From positions 1 through 41,798 of the forward strand of contig NZ_JAHXGQ010000022.1 of NCBI RefSeq assembly GCF_019375475.1: a DNA stretch of 41,798 bases, given 5' to 3'. Both the position numbers and the translations under genes were made by a program. This document shows positions 21,653 through 29,697 of the stretch, in pieces (the stretch's first letter is position 1; every line of letters begins with the position of its first letter). The notes under the pieces are model-generated. The model did no database searches, had not been told where the DNA came from, and worked only from the letters and a program-made list of their open reading frames with translations. The DNA is from Saccharothrix obliqua. Its GTDB lineage: Bacteria; Actinomycetota; Actinomycetes; Mycobacteriales; Pseudonocardiaceae.

Positions 21653-22717
21653 CTAGTCCTCCTCGTCGTCTTCGCCGCCACTGGCCAGCAGGCCGCCCAA
21701 CTGCGCCTTGACGAGCGTCAGGGCCGCGTCGGTGTCGTCGAGGCTGGTCGACAGCAGGCTGGAGTGCTCGGCGGTGGCGGCCTGGAGGTCCTGGAAGCGC
21801 CCGTAGAGCTTCTGGATCACGGTGGAGTTGGCGCCGGTGGCCTGGGCCTCGGCGATCTCGTGGGCGAGCTTGTTCAGGTCGTCGGACGCCCGGCTCGTGA
21901 ATGCGCTGATCACCATCTCGCGCATCTCTTCCTGGTCGGGCAGGGGGACGCGGGTCAGGCTGCTCTTGGCCCCGAACCGGCTGACCAGCGCCCGCAGCGC
22001 GCCCAGGGTGTCGGCGTGCTGGCGGTGCACGAAGTAGACGCCCCCGGTGGGCCGCACGCGGATCGGGTTGAGGTGCTCGATGTAGTTGCGGACCACGGTG
22101 CGCAGCTTGTCGCCGGTCATGAAGGCACAGCGGTGGCGATAGAGGTTCTCCACCTCACCCAGCAGCTCCCTGACCCGGAGCTGCTCGCCCTCAGGGAGCG
22201 CGGTGATGGACGTCTGGTCCGGGACGATCCGCAGGTCGCCCGCGCCGGCCTCGTCGCGTTCGTTGTCGCGGAGGAACACCAGGTCGGCCATGTGCGGGTC
22301 GTAGTCGAGTTGGGTCTGCTCCTCGTCCCGGACCTCGCGCACGACGTGGCGGACGATCTTCTCGCCGTCGCGGCGGACGTGGCGGATCATCAGCGTGGCC
22401 TTCGTGCTGAGCATGTTGCGGCGCTGGATGGTGCGCCAGTCCGCGGCCGGGTCGTCCAGGGCGTAGGTCAGGCGCACCCCGTCCGGCCCGGTGACCTTCT
22501 CGAAGGCGTCGATGGGCCTCAGCTCGCCGGGCAGGAAGTCCTCGTCCAGCCCCAACTCGGCGAACCAGGTCTTCAGGTTGTTGTGGCTGACCTTGCCGTC
22601 GAACACCGAGTACAGGACGAGGTGGCCCAGCAGCGGGGTCTCCCCCGACTCCAGTGCCGCGGTGTAGGCGTCGAACCCGGCATCGCCGGTCTGAAGATCG
22701 GTTCCGGGCTGCCCCAT
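21653..22717 (-). CDS. DUF6744-like protein of the MoxR-VWA operon
   Basis: 354 residues from ATG 22717 behind AGAAGGGA. An in-frame ATG at 22753 would place the operator palindrome inside the gene and is less likely. The sequence is soluble: an N-terminal mixed domain (LLGHLVLYSVFDGKVSHNNL), a central part (DWRTIQRRNMLSTKATLMIR), a helical C-terminal half (VISAFTSRASDDLNKLAHEI) and an acidic Glu/Asp tail. It resembles the DUF6744 group found with MoxR and VWA genes in actinobacterial mobile elements. Third gene of the operon, but with its own palindrome and heptad array. Probably the substrate or adaptor of the MoxR/VWA machine; function not known. Confidence 0.6.
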   Translation of the reverse strand: MGQPGTDLQTGDAGFDAYTAALESGETPLLGHLVLYSVFDGKVSHNNLKTWFAELGLDEDFLPGELRPIDAFEKVTGPDGVRLTYALDDPAADWRTIQRRNMLSTKATLMIRHVRRDGEKIVRHVVREVRDEEQTQLDYDPHMADLVFLRDNERDEAGAGDLRIVPDQTSITALPEGEQLRVRELLGEVENLYRHRCAFMTGDKLRTVVRNYIEHLNPIRVRPTGGVYFVHRQHADTLGALRALVSRFGAKSSLTRVPLPDQEEMREMVISAFTSRASDDLNKLAHEIAEAQATGANSTVIQKLYGRFQDLQAATAEHSSLLSTSLDDTDAALTLVKAQLGGLLASGGEDDEED

Positions 22718-22730
22718 CGTGATCCCTTCT

Positions 22731-22750
22731 ACAAAAACGGCCGTTTTTGT
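22731..22750. promoter_or_regulatory. Operator palindrome, copy 2
   Basis: ACAAAAACGGCCGTTTTTGT is perfectly symmetric over 20 bp. It ends 13 bp before the ATG of the 22717 gene, so a bound protein would block initiation or transcription. Confidence 0.75.
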
Positions 22751-22822
22751 CATTAACAGGGTAGTGGCTCGAAGCTGGTTACGCGAGTATGAGCTGATAG
22801 AAAAGCGCGAGAGCTGAGAACA

Positions 22823-22856
22823 CTGCGAGGAATGCGACTGCTCGCACCCCTCGCAG
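22823..22856. repeat. Heptad array 5 (four clear units)
   Basis: Units at 22823 (CTGCGAG), 22832, 22841 and 22850 (CTCGCAG). Weaker units in register at 22814 and 22805 may extend it. It lies between the VWA stop and the 22717 gene start. Confidence 0.75.
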
Positions 22857-22862
22857 TTCCGG

Positions 22863-24510
22863 CTAGATCGTGCGGAACAGGTCGGCGGTGTCGTCGGGCT
22901 GGGTGAGGTCGTCGACGGCCCGCAGGTTGTCGCACAGGGCGTCGAGGACACCGCCGGGCTCGGTGGCCGACCGGGGCGCCCGCACGGCGATGCCGAAGGT
23001 GCGGAAGTCCAGGCGGGCCTTGGCGTCGTTCCAGGCACGCATCCAGTTCTCGTCGACCTCGCATTCGCCGTCGGTGATCAGGACGATGTCGCCCTTGGCC
23101 TTGCCGTCGGCGTTGAACTCGGCTTCCAGGATCTCGACGGCGGTCGACAGCGGCGTCTGGAAGTAGGTGCCGCCAGCGAAGAAGTGCTCTCCCAGGTCGA
23201 TCAGGTCGGTGATGGCGACGGGTCGGCCGGCGGGGAAGCGGATGACGTGCAGTTCGTTGGCGCTGGCGAACAGCACGGCCACGAAGTCCCGGCGCGGGTT
23301 GGCGTTGCGGGCCTGGTCGAGCAGGGCCAGGGCGGCGGCCTTGGCCCACGCTTCGCCGCTGATGCCGTCGCGGCCGCGGATGGTCATCGACCAGGAGCAG
23401 TCGACGCAGGCCACAATGGCGCCCTGGCCTGTGTTCTCCTCGCCGCGGGTGTCGTAGAGCATCAGCCCGGCCTCGGCGTACTTGGCGGCGAACACCGCCC
23501 GCAGCTCGGGCACGCCGAGTTGGGCGATCTCCGAGGGAATCACCCGTGACAGGTCGTCGCCGAGGGTGATCCCGACGTACTCGCCCGGGACGTGCTCGAC
23601 GCGGCGAGCGCGCTGGGCGGTGGCCATCTGCCGGAACCGGCCGACCAGCGCGGCGAACTCCCCGAGACGGCCGTCGCGCAGCCGCTGGGCCAGAGCGGCA
23701 CGCTCGTCGAAGTCCATGCGCTCCAGTTGGCCAGGCCCCACGCCCCAGGCGGCCATGAGCGCGGCTTCCTCGCGGGCCTGCTCGGCCGCGTCGGCTGCGG
23801 CGGCGCGGGCCAGCGCCCGCACGCCGGGCGCGGCGGCGGCCAACGCCTGCTCGGCGCTCCCGGCGGCGTCGACGGCGGTCTGGTCGGCGGTCTCGGCGGC
23901 GGCGATGGCCTGCTCGACGGCGTCGGCGGCCTCGACGGGGACGGTGCCCTCGTCGGCGGCGTCGGCGGCCCGGTCCAGGGCGGCGGCCACCGCCGCGGCG
24001 GTGTCGGCGGCCTCCTGCTCGGCCTTGGCCTGGGCGTCGGCGGCGTCCTGGGCGTCCTGGGTGCGCTCGAGGATCCGGCGCAGCGCGTCGGCCTGGGCGA
24101 GCACGGCCATCGCCGCGGCGACCGGGTCGCCGACGGTCTCCCGGCGCAGTTCCTCCCACTCCGGGGAGCCCAGCAGCGAGGTCACGACCTGGTGGTTGAC
24201 CAGGTGTGCGGGGTCCATCCGGTCGCGCTCGTGGACCTGCGGGGCTGCCTTGTAGGCGGCCAGCCACACGTCGCGCAGCAGGTCGGTGGTGTGGTCGCAG
24301 CAGGTCGGTGGTGTGGTCGTGGCGCTCGGCCAGCTCGTCGGCCAGTTCGCGCAGCGGCGCGGCCTGGTCGTGGATCTCCCGCCAGCTCATCTGGTCGAAC
24401 CGGTCGGCGGCCACGGCGCCGACCTCCTTCGGCGCGGCCGGCGTCTCGGCCAGGCCAAGCCACCGGCCAGCCCGCCGGGCCAGGTCCTTGAGCTTGCTCA
24501 CCGCACCCAT
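22863..24510 (-). pseudogene. VWA-domain protein (ViaA-like), frameshifted by 22-bp tandem duplication
   Basis: Starts at ATG 24510 (AAGGAGGG upstream). The first ~70 residues (KLKDLARRAGRWLGL...) run into a frameshift at 24275-24318, where a 22-bp unit is present twice. With one copy removed the frame runs to the TAG at 22863 and gives 541 residues: helical N-terminus, an Ala-rich coiled stretch, then a von Willebrand A domain with the MIDAS motif DCSWS (VACVDCSWSMTIRGRD), a conserved T in GGTYFQTPL and a final D in LITDGECE. VWA proteins partner MoxR ATPases (as ViaA with RavA), and the MoxR gene lies 30 bp upstream. As sequenced, only a product restarting downstream (GTG 24269) would contain the VWA domain. 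Recent mutation, phase variation or assembly error are all possible. Confidence 0.7.
24275..24318. repeat. 22-bp perfect tandem duplication inside the VWA gene
   Basis: Units 24275-24296 and 24297-24318 are identical. As 22 is not a multiple of three, the duplication breaks the reading frame. Its ends carry no insertion-sequence features. Confidence 0.9.
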
Positions 24511-24529
24511 CGTTGTCCCTCCTTCCGCT

Positions 24530-24543
24530 GTCGTGCCTGATCA
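24530..24543 (-). promoter_or_regulatory. TGATCAGGCACRAC motif joined to MoxR stop codon
   Basis: On the minus strand TGATCAGGCACGAC starts with the stop codon of the MoxR gene and lies just before the ribosome binding site of the VWA gene. Confidence 0.55.
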
Positions 24544-25722
24544 GACCTGTCCGGCGACCATGCTGGCGTCCACGCCCAAGGCTTCGACGAGCACGCGGGC
24601 GTGCACGGCCTTCTGGCGGGCGATCACCCGGTCCACGGTCGCGGTCGACCGGCTGGCGGCCACGGCCTCCTCGCGCATCGTGGCCAGGCGCTTGCCGGCG
24701 CGGGCGAGCTTCTTGTTGGCCTCCTTGATCGCCCACTCGTTGAGCTTCTCGCGGGACTGGCCGGCCTTGGCGTCCAGCTCCGCCTCCAGTTCGCCCACCG
24801 CGTCCTCCAGGTCCAGCGCCTCCTTGGCGTCCGGGGACACCAGGGTCAGCACCTCGCGCTCGACGGTCGGCCGCTGGGCGGGAGAGTCCCACAGCACGGT
24901 GGTGAGGATGGCCAGGTCGGTGTCGGCCACCTCGTCGCGGCCGTCCAGCCACGCCGACGCCTGCAACAGCCGCACGGCCTGCCGCCACCGGCGGTCGCTG
25001 GTGACCAGCTCGGCGCGGCGCAGCGCCACGCGCAGCGTGCTGATCGAGTCGACCACCGCGTCCGGAACCCCGACCGCGGGCACGTCGACCTCGACGGCCT
25101 GGCGCAGTTCCTCCAGCGTCACGGTGGTCCGCGTGGTCGGGGCCTTCGTGTCGACGGCGGAACGGATCAGGGCCGCGAAGTTGGAGGGATCGGCCAGGTA
25201 GCCGACCTCGACCCGCACCAGCAGCCGGTCGTAGATCGCCGCCAGGTCCTCGCCGCTGGGCAGCTCGTTGGATGCGGTGATCGCGCTGATCAGCGGGCAC
25301 TCGATCGGCTCGCCCCCGGCCTCCGGGTGGTAGGTCCGCTCGTTGAGGAACGCCAGCATCTCGTTGAGCGCGGCCGAGGAGCACTTGAAGATTTCGTCGA
25401 CGAACGCGATCTCGCACTGGGTGGCCCGGCCCTCGAACACCTGCCGGTACTCCCCGCGCGACAGGGCGCCGACGTCCACGGGCCCGAACAGCTTCTTCGG
25501 GTCGGTGAACTTCGACAGCAGCACCTCCCAGTAGCGCGCGTCGCTGATCCGGGACGTCAGCTCGCGGGCGAGCTGCGACTTCGCCGTTCCGGGCGGCCCG
25601 AGGACCAGGGCGTGCTGTCCGGCCAGCACGGCGACCACCAGGGCGCGGATGACTTCCTCGCGCTCGTAGAACTGCTCACCCAACTCCCCCACGATCGTCC
25701 GCAGGCGCTCTGCCGTGTCCAT
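24541..25722 (-). CDS. MoxR/RavA-type AAA+ ATPase
   Basis: 393 residues from ATG 25722 behind GAGGAG. Walker A is GPPGTAKS (42-49), and Walker B is IAFVDEI with D109/E110. NEMLAFLNERTYHPE and ITASNELPSGEDL (sensor 1 region) are typical of MoxR/RavA proteins. The C-terminal 120 residues are a coiled, Lys/Glu-rich lid and helical region. MoxR ATPases remodel proteins together with VWA partners. The VWA gene follows 30 bp later and a DUF gene after that, so this is a three-gene unit. The operator palindrome (25742) and heptad array (25775) lie immediately upstream. Confidence 0.85.
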   Translation of the reverse strand: MDTAERLRTIVGELGEQFYEREEVIRALVVAVLAGQHALVLGPPGTAKSQLARELTSRISDARYWEVLLSKFTDPKKLFGPVDVGALSRGEYRQVFEGRATQCEIAFVDEIFKCSSAALNEMLAFLNERTYHPEAGGEPIECPLISAITASNELPSGEDLAAIYDRLLVRVEVGYLADPSNFAALIRSAVDTKAPTTRTTVTLEELRQAVEVDVPAVGVPDAVVDSISTLRVALRRAELVTSDRRWRQAVRLLQASAWLDGRDEVADTDLAILTTVLWDSPAQRPTVEREVLTLVSPDAKEALDLEDAVGELEAELDAKAGQSREKLNEWAIKEANKKLARAGKRLATMREEAVAASRSTATVDRVIARQKAVHARVLVEALGVDASMVAGQV

Positions 25723-25741
25723 CGGGCGACTCCTCTTCTGC

Positions 25742-25759
25742 CAAAAACGGCCGTTTTTG
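25742..25759. promoter_or_regulatory. Operator palindrome, copy 3
   Basis: CAAAAACGGCCGTTTTTG, symmetric over 18 bp, 19 bp upstream of the MoxR ATG. Exactly 15 bp separate it from the heptad array at 25775, the same distance as at 33443/33459. Confidence 0.75.
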
Positions 25760-25774
25760 TTGTTGCCGCAGACG

Positions 25775-25808
25775 TTAGCAGAGCTGCGAACGTTCGCACT
25801 CCTGCTAA
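25775..25808. repeat. Heptad array 6 (four units)
   Basis: Units at 25775 (TTAGCAG), 25784 (CTGCGAA), 25793 (TTCGCAC) and 25802 (CTGCTAA). Upstream of the MoxR operon. Confidence 0.8.
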
Positions 25809-25830
25809 CGGGTAAACATTCGGGGGACCT

Positions 25831-26037
25831 TTAACCACTGGTCAAGATGTGCGAACGTTCGCAGAGATACAGCGCAACGGGGCGCTGATCGTCGGAGCGC
25901 AGCGAAAGCTCGGGCTTACGGGTGCGGGGTCCGGTTCTCCCTGTCGATCTGGTCCGCCGACAGGCCCCTTGGCGGCCATCCCGGGTGCCGAACCTGGCGG
26001 CGGCCTCGGAGAGGTCGTGCTGCTCCTCGTCGGACAT
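25831..26037 (-). CDS. Possible small protein
   Basis: 68 residues from ATG 26037, with AGAAAGAAG upstream and a TGATCAGGCCAAAC motif 30 bp further. The start MSDEEQHDLSEAAARFGTRD is acidic and convincing; the rest is Arg-rich and may reflect a frameshift, since another frame also stays open. Weak call. Confidence 0.35.
   Translation of the reverse strand: MSDEEQHDLSEAAARFGTRDGRQGACRRTRSTGRTGPRTRKPELSLRSDDQRPVALYLCERSHILTSG
25849..25864. repeat. Heptad pair 7
   Basis: GTGCGAA at 25849 and TTCGCAG at 25858 form an inverted pair with the usual 2-bp gap, inside the 3-prime part of the possible small gene. Confidence 0.65.
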
Positions 26038-26079
26038 GGCGACTTCTTTCTGGTCTGGACTGTTTGGCCTGATCAGCAC

Positions 26080-26122
26080 ATGCGAGACATGCGAGTGTTC
26101 GCAGGGCTCGCGGGCTTCGCGT
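26080..26122. repeat. Heptad array 8 (five units)
   Basis: Units at 26080 and 26089 (ATGCGAG twice), 26098 (TTCGCAG), 26107 and 26116. It lies between the HTH gene and the possible small gene, next to a TGATCAGCACA site at 26070. Confidence 0.8.
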
Positions 26123-26134
26123 ACGTAGGGCCCG

Positions 26135-26857
26135 TCAGTCGGCGTGGCCCAGGCGTTGCTTGGTGGCGGCGTAGATGGCCTCGCGCGTGACCTCGGCCCG
26201 CGGCTTGGCCTTCTCGCCAGTGCGGGTGCGGTCGTAGTCGGCCAGCAGGGCATGGACCCAGTCGTGGGCCAGGTGGTGCTCGAACTCCTCCGGCGGCGGC
26301 GGGTGGGAGACGACGCTCCTCGCCAGCTCGGGCGTGTCGACCAGCACCCACCAGTCCCAGCTCCGCCGGCGGTACTCGTCGATGACTTCGCGCAGGCGGC
26401 GGACGGCCTCGCGCTGCTGCTCGGCGAGTTGGTCGACGCGCGGCTCCTCCTGCTCCAGCAGCCGCTCCAGGGCCGGTTGCCAGATCGACTGGTTGGTCGA
26501 GAGCCACCGCAGCGGCCGGGCCTGCTCGACCAGGTCCGGCCAGCGCTTGCCGATGGCCCACCGGGACACGCCCAGCTCCTCGCCGACCTGGGCCAGCGAC
26601 TGCCCTCCGCCCAGAGCGAACAGGATCGCTCGCCGCTGTTCGACCGTCAGCAGGTCGTCGACCAGCATCGTGATCCATCGGACGTGCTGGACCATCCGCA
26701 TGGGGCCGACGTTGCCCAGGGGCGTGGTCTTGGCGTCCACCCAGGCACGCAGGGCCTGGGCGACCGCCGCCCGGTGCGGCTCGTCGTCCTCGTCGGGGAC
26801 GGCGGTCACCGGGTTGTCTGCCGGTTCGATCGGGTAGGGAATCAGACTGGAGGCCAT
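26135..26857 (-). CDS. Helix-turn-helix DNA-binding protein
   Basis: 240 residues from ATG 26857. An HTH of sigma-region-4 type lies at about residues 70-110 (VEQRRAILFALGGGQSLAQV then GEELGVSRWAIGKRWPDLVE). The C-terminal half is helical and Trp/Arg/Glu-rich (EVIDEYRRRSWDWWVLVDTP). No sigma region 2 is present, so it is not a sigma factor but a regulator or plasmid-specific DNA-binding protein. Its promoter carries three TCACC-type boxes with spacing identical to those before the 41711 gene, hence these two genes are probably co-regulated, perhaps by this protein. Divergent from the recombinase gene. Confidence 0.65.
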   Translation of the reverse strand: MASSLIPYPIEPADNPVTAVPDEDDEPHRAAVAQALRAWVDAKTTPLGNVGPMRMVQHVRWITMLVDDLLTVEQRRAILFALGGGQSLAQVGEELGVSRWAIGKRWPDLVEQARPLRWLSTNQSIWQPALERLLEQEEPRVDQLAEQQREAVRRLREVIDEYRRRSWDWWVLVDTPELARSVVSHPPPPEEFEHHLAHDWVHALLADYDRTRTGEKAKPRAEVTREAIYAATKQRLGHAD

Positions 26858-26858
26858 G

Positions 26859-26909
26859 TCACCATGCTTTCAGTTGGAGAATCGGAGTCACCATAGCCCG
26901 ATACGGTGA
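26859..26909 (-). promoter_or_regulatory. Three-box promoter element, copy 1
   Basis: TCACCAT at 26859, TCACCAT at 26888 and TACGGTGA at 26902. Distances (29 and 14 bp) equal those of copy 2 at 41744-41794. The second and third boxes form an inverted repeat TCACC/GGTGA around CATAGCCC-type sequence. Confidence 0.7.
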
Positions 26910-26917
26910 CGCGTTCT

Positions 26918-26960
26918 CTCGCAACGTTCGCACAACTCGCAGCGCTCGCACCCCTGCGAT
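26918..26960. repeat. Heptad array 9 (five units)
   Basis: Units at 26918 (CTCGCAA), 26927, 26936, 26945 and 26954 (CTGCGAT). It lies between the divergent HTH and recombinase genes, directly before the CCCTATCGC inverted repeat. Confidence 0.8.
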
Positions 26961-27096
26961 CCCTATCGCAGAGAAACTTGTATTCTGCGCGATAGGGCGA
27001 TTCCGGAGTTTCGACACCCGTCCGGCGACCAGGGCGGCCCTCTGCGCAGGCCCGGCGGGTGGCCGCAGCGATTCGACTGTTTCTGTGCGATAGAGG
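26961..27096. other. Candidate recombination site for the tyrosine recombinase
   Basis: CCCTATCGCAGA (26961-26972) and TCTGCGCGATAGGG (26984-26997) are inverted half-sites around an 11-bp AT-rich spacer; the right arm has two extra bases. A third similar half-site TTCTGTGCGATAGAGG lies at 27081-27096, 16 bp before the recombinase GTG. Inverted arms round a short spacer are the form of Xer/Cre-type core sites. Confidence 0.45.
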
Positions 27097-27111
27097 ACGG
27101 AGGGGTCCGGC

Positions 27112-28041
27112 GTGGGCACCGTGCACGAGCTTCCGGTCCGGACGACGGCGACGGTCAAAGAGGCGGTGGCCGAGTTCCTGGACACGCGCACCGGGTCGAC
27201 GGCGGCCACGTACCGGGTCACGCTGCGGGTGTTGCTGGGTGACCGCGCTGGGCGGCCCTTCGCCGAGCTGGACACCGCCGCAGGCGCGGCCGCGGTGCGC
27301 GCCCGGTTCGAGGAGCGGTGGAAGGGCGCGGCGGCCAGCACGTGGAACAAGCACGTGTCGGCGCTGCGCTCGGCTGTGGCGCACTGGCGCGACGCCGAGT
27401 TGCTCGTGGTCGACCTCGCCGAGGGCCTGGCACTGCGCAAGCCGCCCCGGCCCGCCGACCGGGCGCGCGGGCGCGAGGACATCTCCGGCCTGCTGCACGA
27501 CACCTCGATCCCGCTGCGGGACCGGACGCTGTGGTCGCTGCTCTACGACAGCGCGGCCCGGTCCTCGGAGGTCCTGGCGCTCAACATCGAGGACTTGGAC
27601 CTGCGCAACCGACGCTCGAAGGTGCGCCGCAAGGGCGACCAGCCCGACGACGCCCCCGACGTGATCGCCTGGCACACCCGGACCGCCCGGCTGCTGGGCC
27701 GGCTGATCGCCGGGCGAACCCAGGGGCCGGTGTTCCTCACCGACCGGGCGGCCAAGGGCGCCGCCCGCGGGATGGTCGACCTCCGGGACCTGGACGAGGC
27801 CACCGGCCGAGGCCGGTTGAGCTACCGCCGCGCCGAGGAGCTGTTCAAGGCCGCGTCAGGCGGCTGGACGCTGCACGACCTGCGCCATTCAGCCCTGACT
27901 CACGGTGCCGAGGACGGCATGAACGCCCCCATGCTGATGACCAAGTCGGGCCACCGCGACATCCGCACGCTCGCCCGTTACGCCCGGCCCACCATCGCCG
28001 CAGTTCAGAGGTGGGAAGAGCAACAGCGTCGCGAACGCTAG
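27112..28041 (+). CDS. Tyrosine recombinase/integrase
   Basis: 309 residues from GTG 27112 (GGAGGGG upstream). The SAM-like N-terminal arm-binding domain (10-95) includes ATYRVTLRVLLGDRAGRPFA. The catalytic domain carries R150 (in SAARSSEVLAL), K174 or nearby in KVRRKG, H255 and R258 (LHDLRHS), H281 (KSGHRDIRT) and the nucleophile Y290 (LARYARP). All five expected residues are present, so it should be active. Short for a phage-type integrase and without an att-tRNA nearby; resolution of plasmid multimers is the likeliest job. Relics of two other recombinases lie at 3154-3480 and 30685-30757. Heptad arrays flank the gene on both sides. Confidence 0.85.
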   Translation: MGTVHELPVRTTATVKEAVAEFLDTRTGSTAATYRVTLRVLLGDRAGRPFAELDTAAGAAAVRARFEERWKGAAASTWNKHVSALRSAVAHWRDAELLVVDLAEGLALRKPPRPADRARGREDISGLLHDTSIPLRDRTLWSLLYDSAARSSEVLALNIEDLDLRNRRSKVRRKGDQPDDAPDVIAWHTRTARLLGRLIAGRTQGPVFLTDRAAKGAARGMVDLRDLDEATGRGRLSYRRAEELFKAASGGWTLHDLRHSALTHGAEDGMNAPMLMTKSGHRDIRTLARYARPTIAAVQRWEEQQRRER

Positions 28042-28071
28042 CAGCGTTCGCATCTCTCGCAGTCCTGCGAA
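28029..28071. repeat. Heptad array 10 (five units)
   Basis: Units at 28029 (TCGCGAA), 28038 (CTAGCAG), 28047, 28056 and 28065 (CTGCGAA). The first two overlap the last codons and TAG stop of the recombinase. Confidence 0.8.
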
Positions 28072-28163
28072 CGCATCGGTCTTGTCGGACCCGCTGTTCC
28101 CGGCTGTTGGACCGACGGCGATAGTTACTCTTCGGAATCAAGTGGATACGGAGGGATTTCACG

Positions 28164-28630
28164 ATGGGACTGTTCCGGCGACGGGAGCTCACGCCCGTGG
28201 AGATCGAGGAACGCGATGCCCAGGCCCGCACCAGGATGGCTGAGCAGAAGGCCCGAGCGCAGCGTGAACAGGATCAGCAACGGCGGCTGGAGACCGCGGC
28301 CGGGATCGGCGCGGTCGCCCTCGTCGCACACAGCGACACGTGGGCCGTGCTGAAGAGCGTCGGCTCTCGGTACGTCACCTGGCCACGCGCTGGGGCACCG
28401 ATGACCAAGAAGCCGGATGGCATGGTGGAGGTTTGCCTGTCAGGTCAGCACGTCATGACGCTGCTGCTGTGCACTCAGCACCTGATCGAGGGAAGGTCGA
28501 CCGGGCGCTCGGACGTCGGGTCTACGACGAACTGGCCAGGACGGTGGACGCCGTGGACACGGTCAGCGGGCCGGGCAAGCCGGTTCCGCCGATCGTGCTG
28601 GACGCTCGGCTCGCTGACACCGCCTCCTGA
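28164..28630 (+). pseudogene. Hypothetical gene with probable single frameshift
   Basis: From ATG 28164 (GGAGGGA upstream) the frame reads a Gln/Arg/Glu-rich helix (VEIEERDAQARTRMAEQKAR) and a small domain (GMVEVCLSGQHVMTLLLCTQ...LIEG), ending in GAGGGAAGG near 28490. Beyond this the +1 frame continues smoothly (KVDRALGRRVYDELARTVDA...PPIVLDARLADTAS) to the TGA at 28630. One base too many or too few would explain it. The uninterrupted protein would have about 155 residues. Function unknown. Confidence 0.5.
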
Positions 28631-28675
28631 CCGACTGGCATAGAGACAGATACGCCCTGATCAAAGCCCTGCTTC

Positions 28676-28718
28676 CTCGCAGCGTTCGTAGAACTGCGAG
28701 CCCTGCGAACGGATCGCA
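28676..28718. repeat. Heptad array 11 (four to five units)
   Basis: Units at 28676 (CTCGCAG), 28685 (TTCGTAG), 28694 (CTGCGAG), 28703 (CTGCGAA) and a weak one at 28712. It follows a CCTGATCAAA site at 28658. Confidence 0.8.
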
Positions 28719-28837
28719 CAAGAACGGCCCGGTCCCGCGCGGGTGACCACCAGGTAGGCGAAGGCGACCGACGACATCCCCAACGCCGACGGTGGCCACC
28801 CGGGACACAGTCCCCGGACATACGGCAGAGTGCCTCC

Positions 28838-29697
28838 ATGAGGAAAGCGTGGGTGGGGATCTCGGCCGCTGCGGCGTGCGCGGCAATGGCGATCATTCTG
28901 TTGTCCGTAGGAAACCTGGAGACGCTCTCCTGGATAGCCGGTGCCGGCTCCTTCATCATCGCGGTTCCGTCCCTCGTCATAGCCTTGACCACCCAATCCC
29001 GTACCACCGGTGGTTCGACGACGCGGCCGAACTGGGAGACAGGGACGGGTGATTCAGGACGAATACACCGCCCCGACACCGGTACGGACACGGCGGCAGG
29101 GAACTCGGGATCGGTGCTCGTGGAGCTGACCACACCACGCATTAGAGCCGAGAACCGGCTGTCCGAGGCGGGTCAAGGTGCGACCGTCTGCTTCCTCGCG
29201 ATCGCCGCACCGGCCACCGTGTTCCAAATTTGGGATAGCGATACTTTGAAGTCCCCGACAACTATGTGGCTTTTAGCGGCTATGACCGCGCTAGGGGCCG
29301 TTATGGGGTGGTTCAACGGCACGGACGGTAAGGATCTTCTCATCATCAACAAGGAGGGCCTGACCATCGTCGACAAGCGCCGCATACGCATCAGCGACTT
29401 TTCGTTCATGATTCCCTGGCCACTGATGGAACGTGTTCGACTCGTATCCTCGACCAATGGTGCCTTCCACGTCCTGATCGTGAAGTTCAGGCGCACGAAG
29501 TCCGAAAGTTCAGGCGCACGAAGTCCGACCCCGAAGCGTCGCAGATCAGCGCCTTGGAGCAGCGGGGAGAACCCAGTCCGGACGGCCGCATCATAGCCCG
29601 ACTGCACTTGACCTCAGGCGGCACGGAACGTACGGAATTGTTGTTCCGGGCGCGCACGGCGCTGGCCGCTTTCGGAGGAAATTACTACGCCGAGTAG
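28838..29697 (+). pseudogene. Four-helix membrane protein, frameshifted by 23-bp tandem duplication
   Basis: From ATG 28838 the protein has membrane helices at about residues 5-24, 31-51, 110-128 and 139-158, with a polar loop between the second and third. A cytoplasmic domain follows (LLIINKEGLTIVDKRRIRIS, resembling a PH-like fold). At 29483-29528 a 23-bp unit occurs twice and shifts the frame, after which the reading is Ser/Arg nonsense to a stop at 29596. With one copy removed the frame continues to the TAG at 29695-29697 (278 residues, ending TALAAFGGNYYAE). Base composition is lower in GC than its neighbours, suggesting separate acquisition. Confidence 0.6.
29483..29528. repeat. 23-bp perfect tandem duplication inside membrane gene
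   Basis: Units 29483-29505 and 29506-29528 are identical and adjacent. Same type of lesion as in the VWA gene at 24275. Confidence 0.9.

Noticed and set aside
22717..22753. Earlier ATG (22753) for the DUF6744-like gene
   Set aside because: It would place the perfect palindrome inside the coding sequence with no ribosome binding site before it; ATG 22717 has AGAAGGGA at good distance.
26135..26857. Sigma factor
   Set aside because: Only a region-4-like HTH is present; there is no region 2, so promoter melting is not supported.
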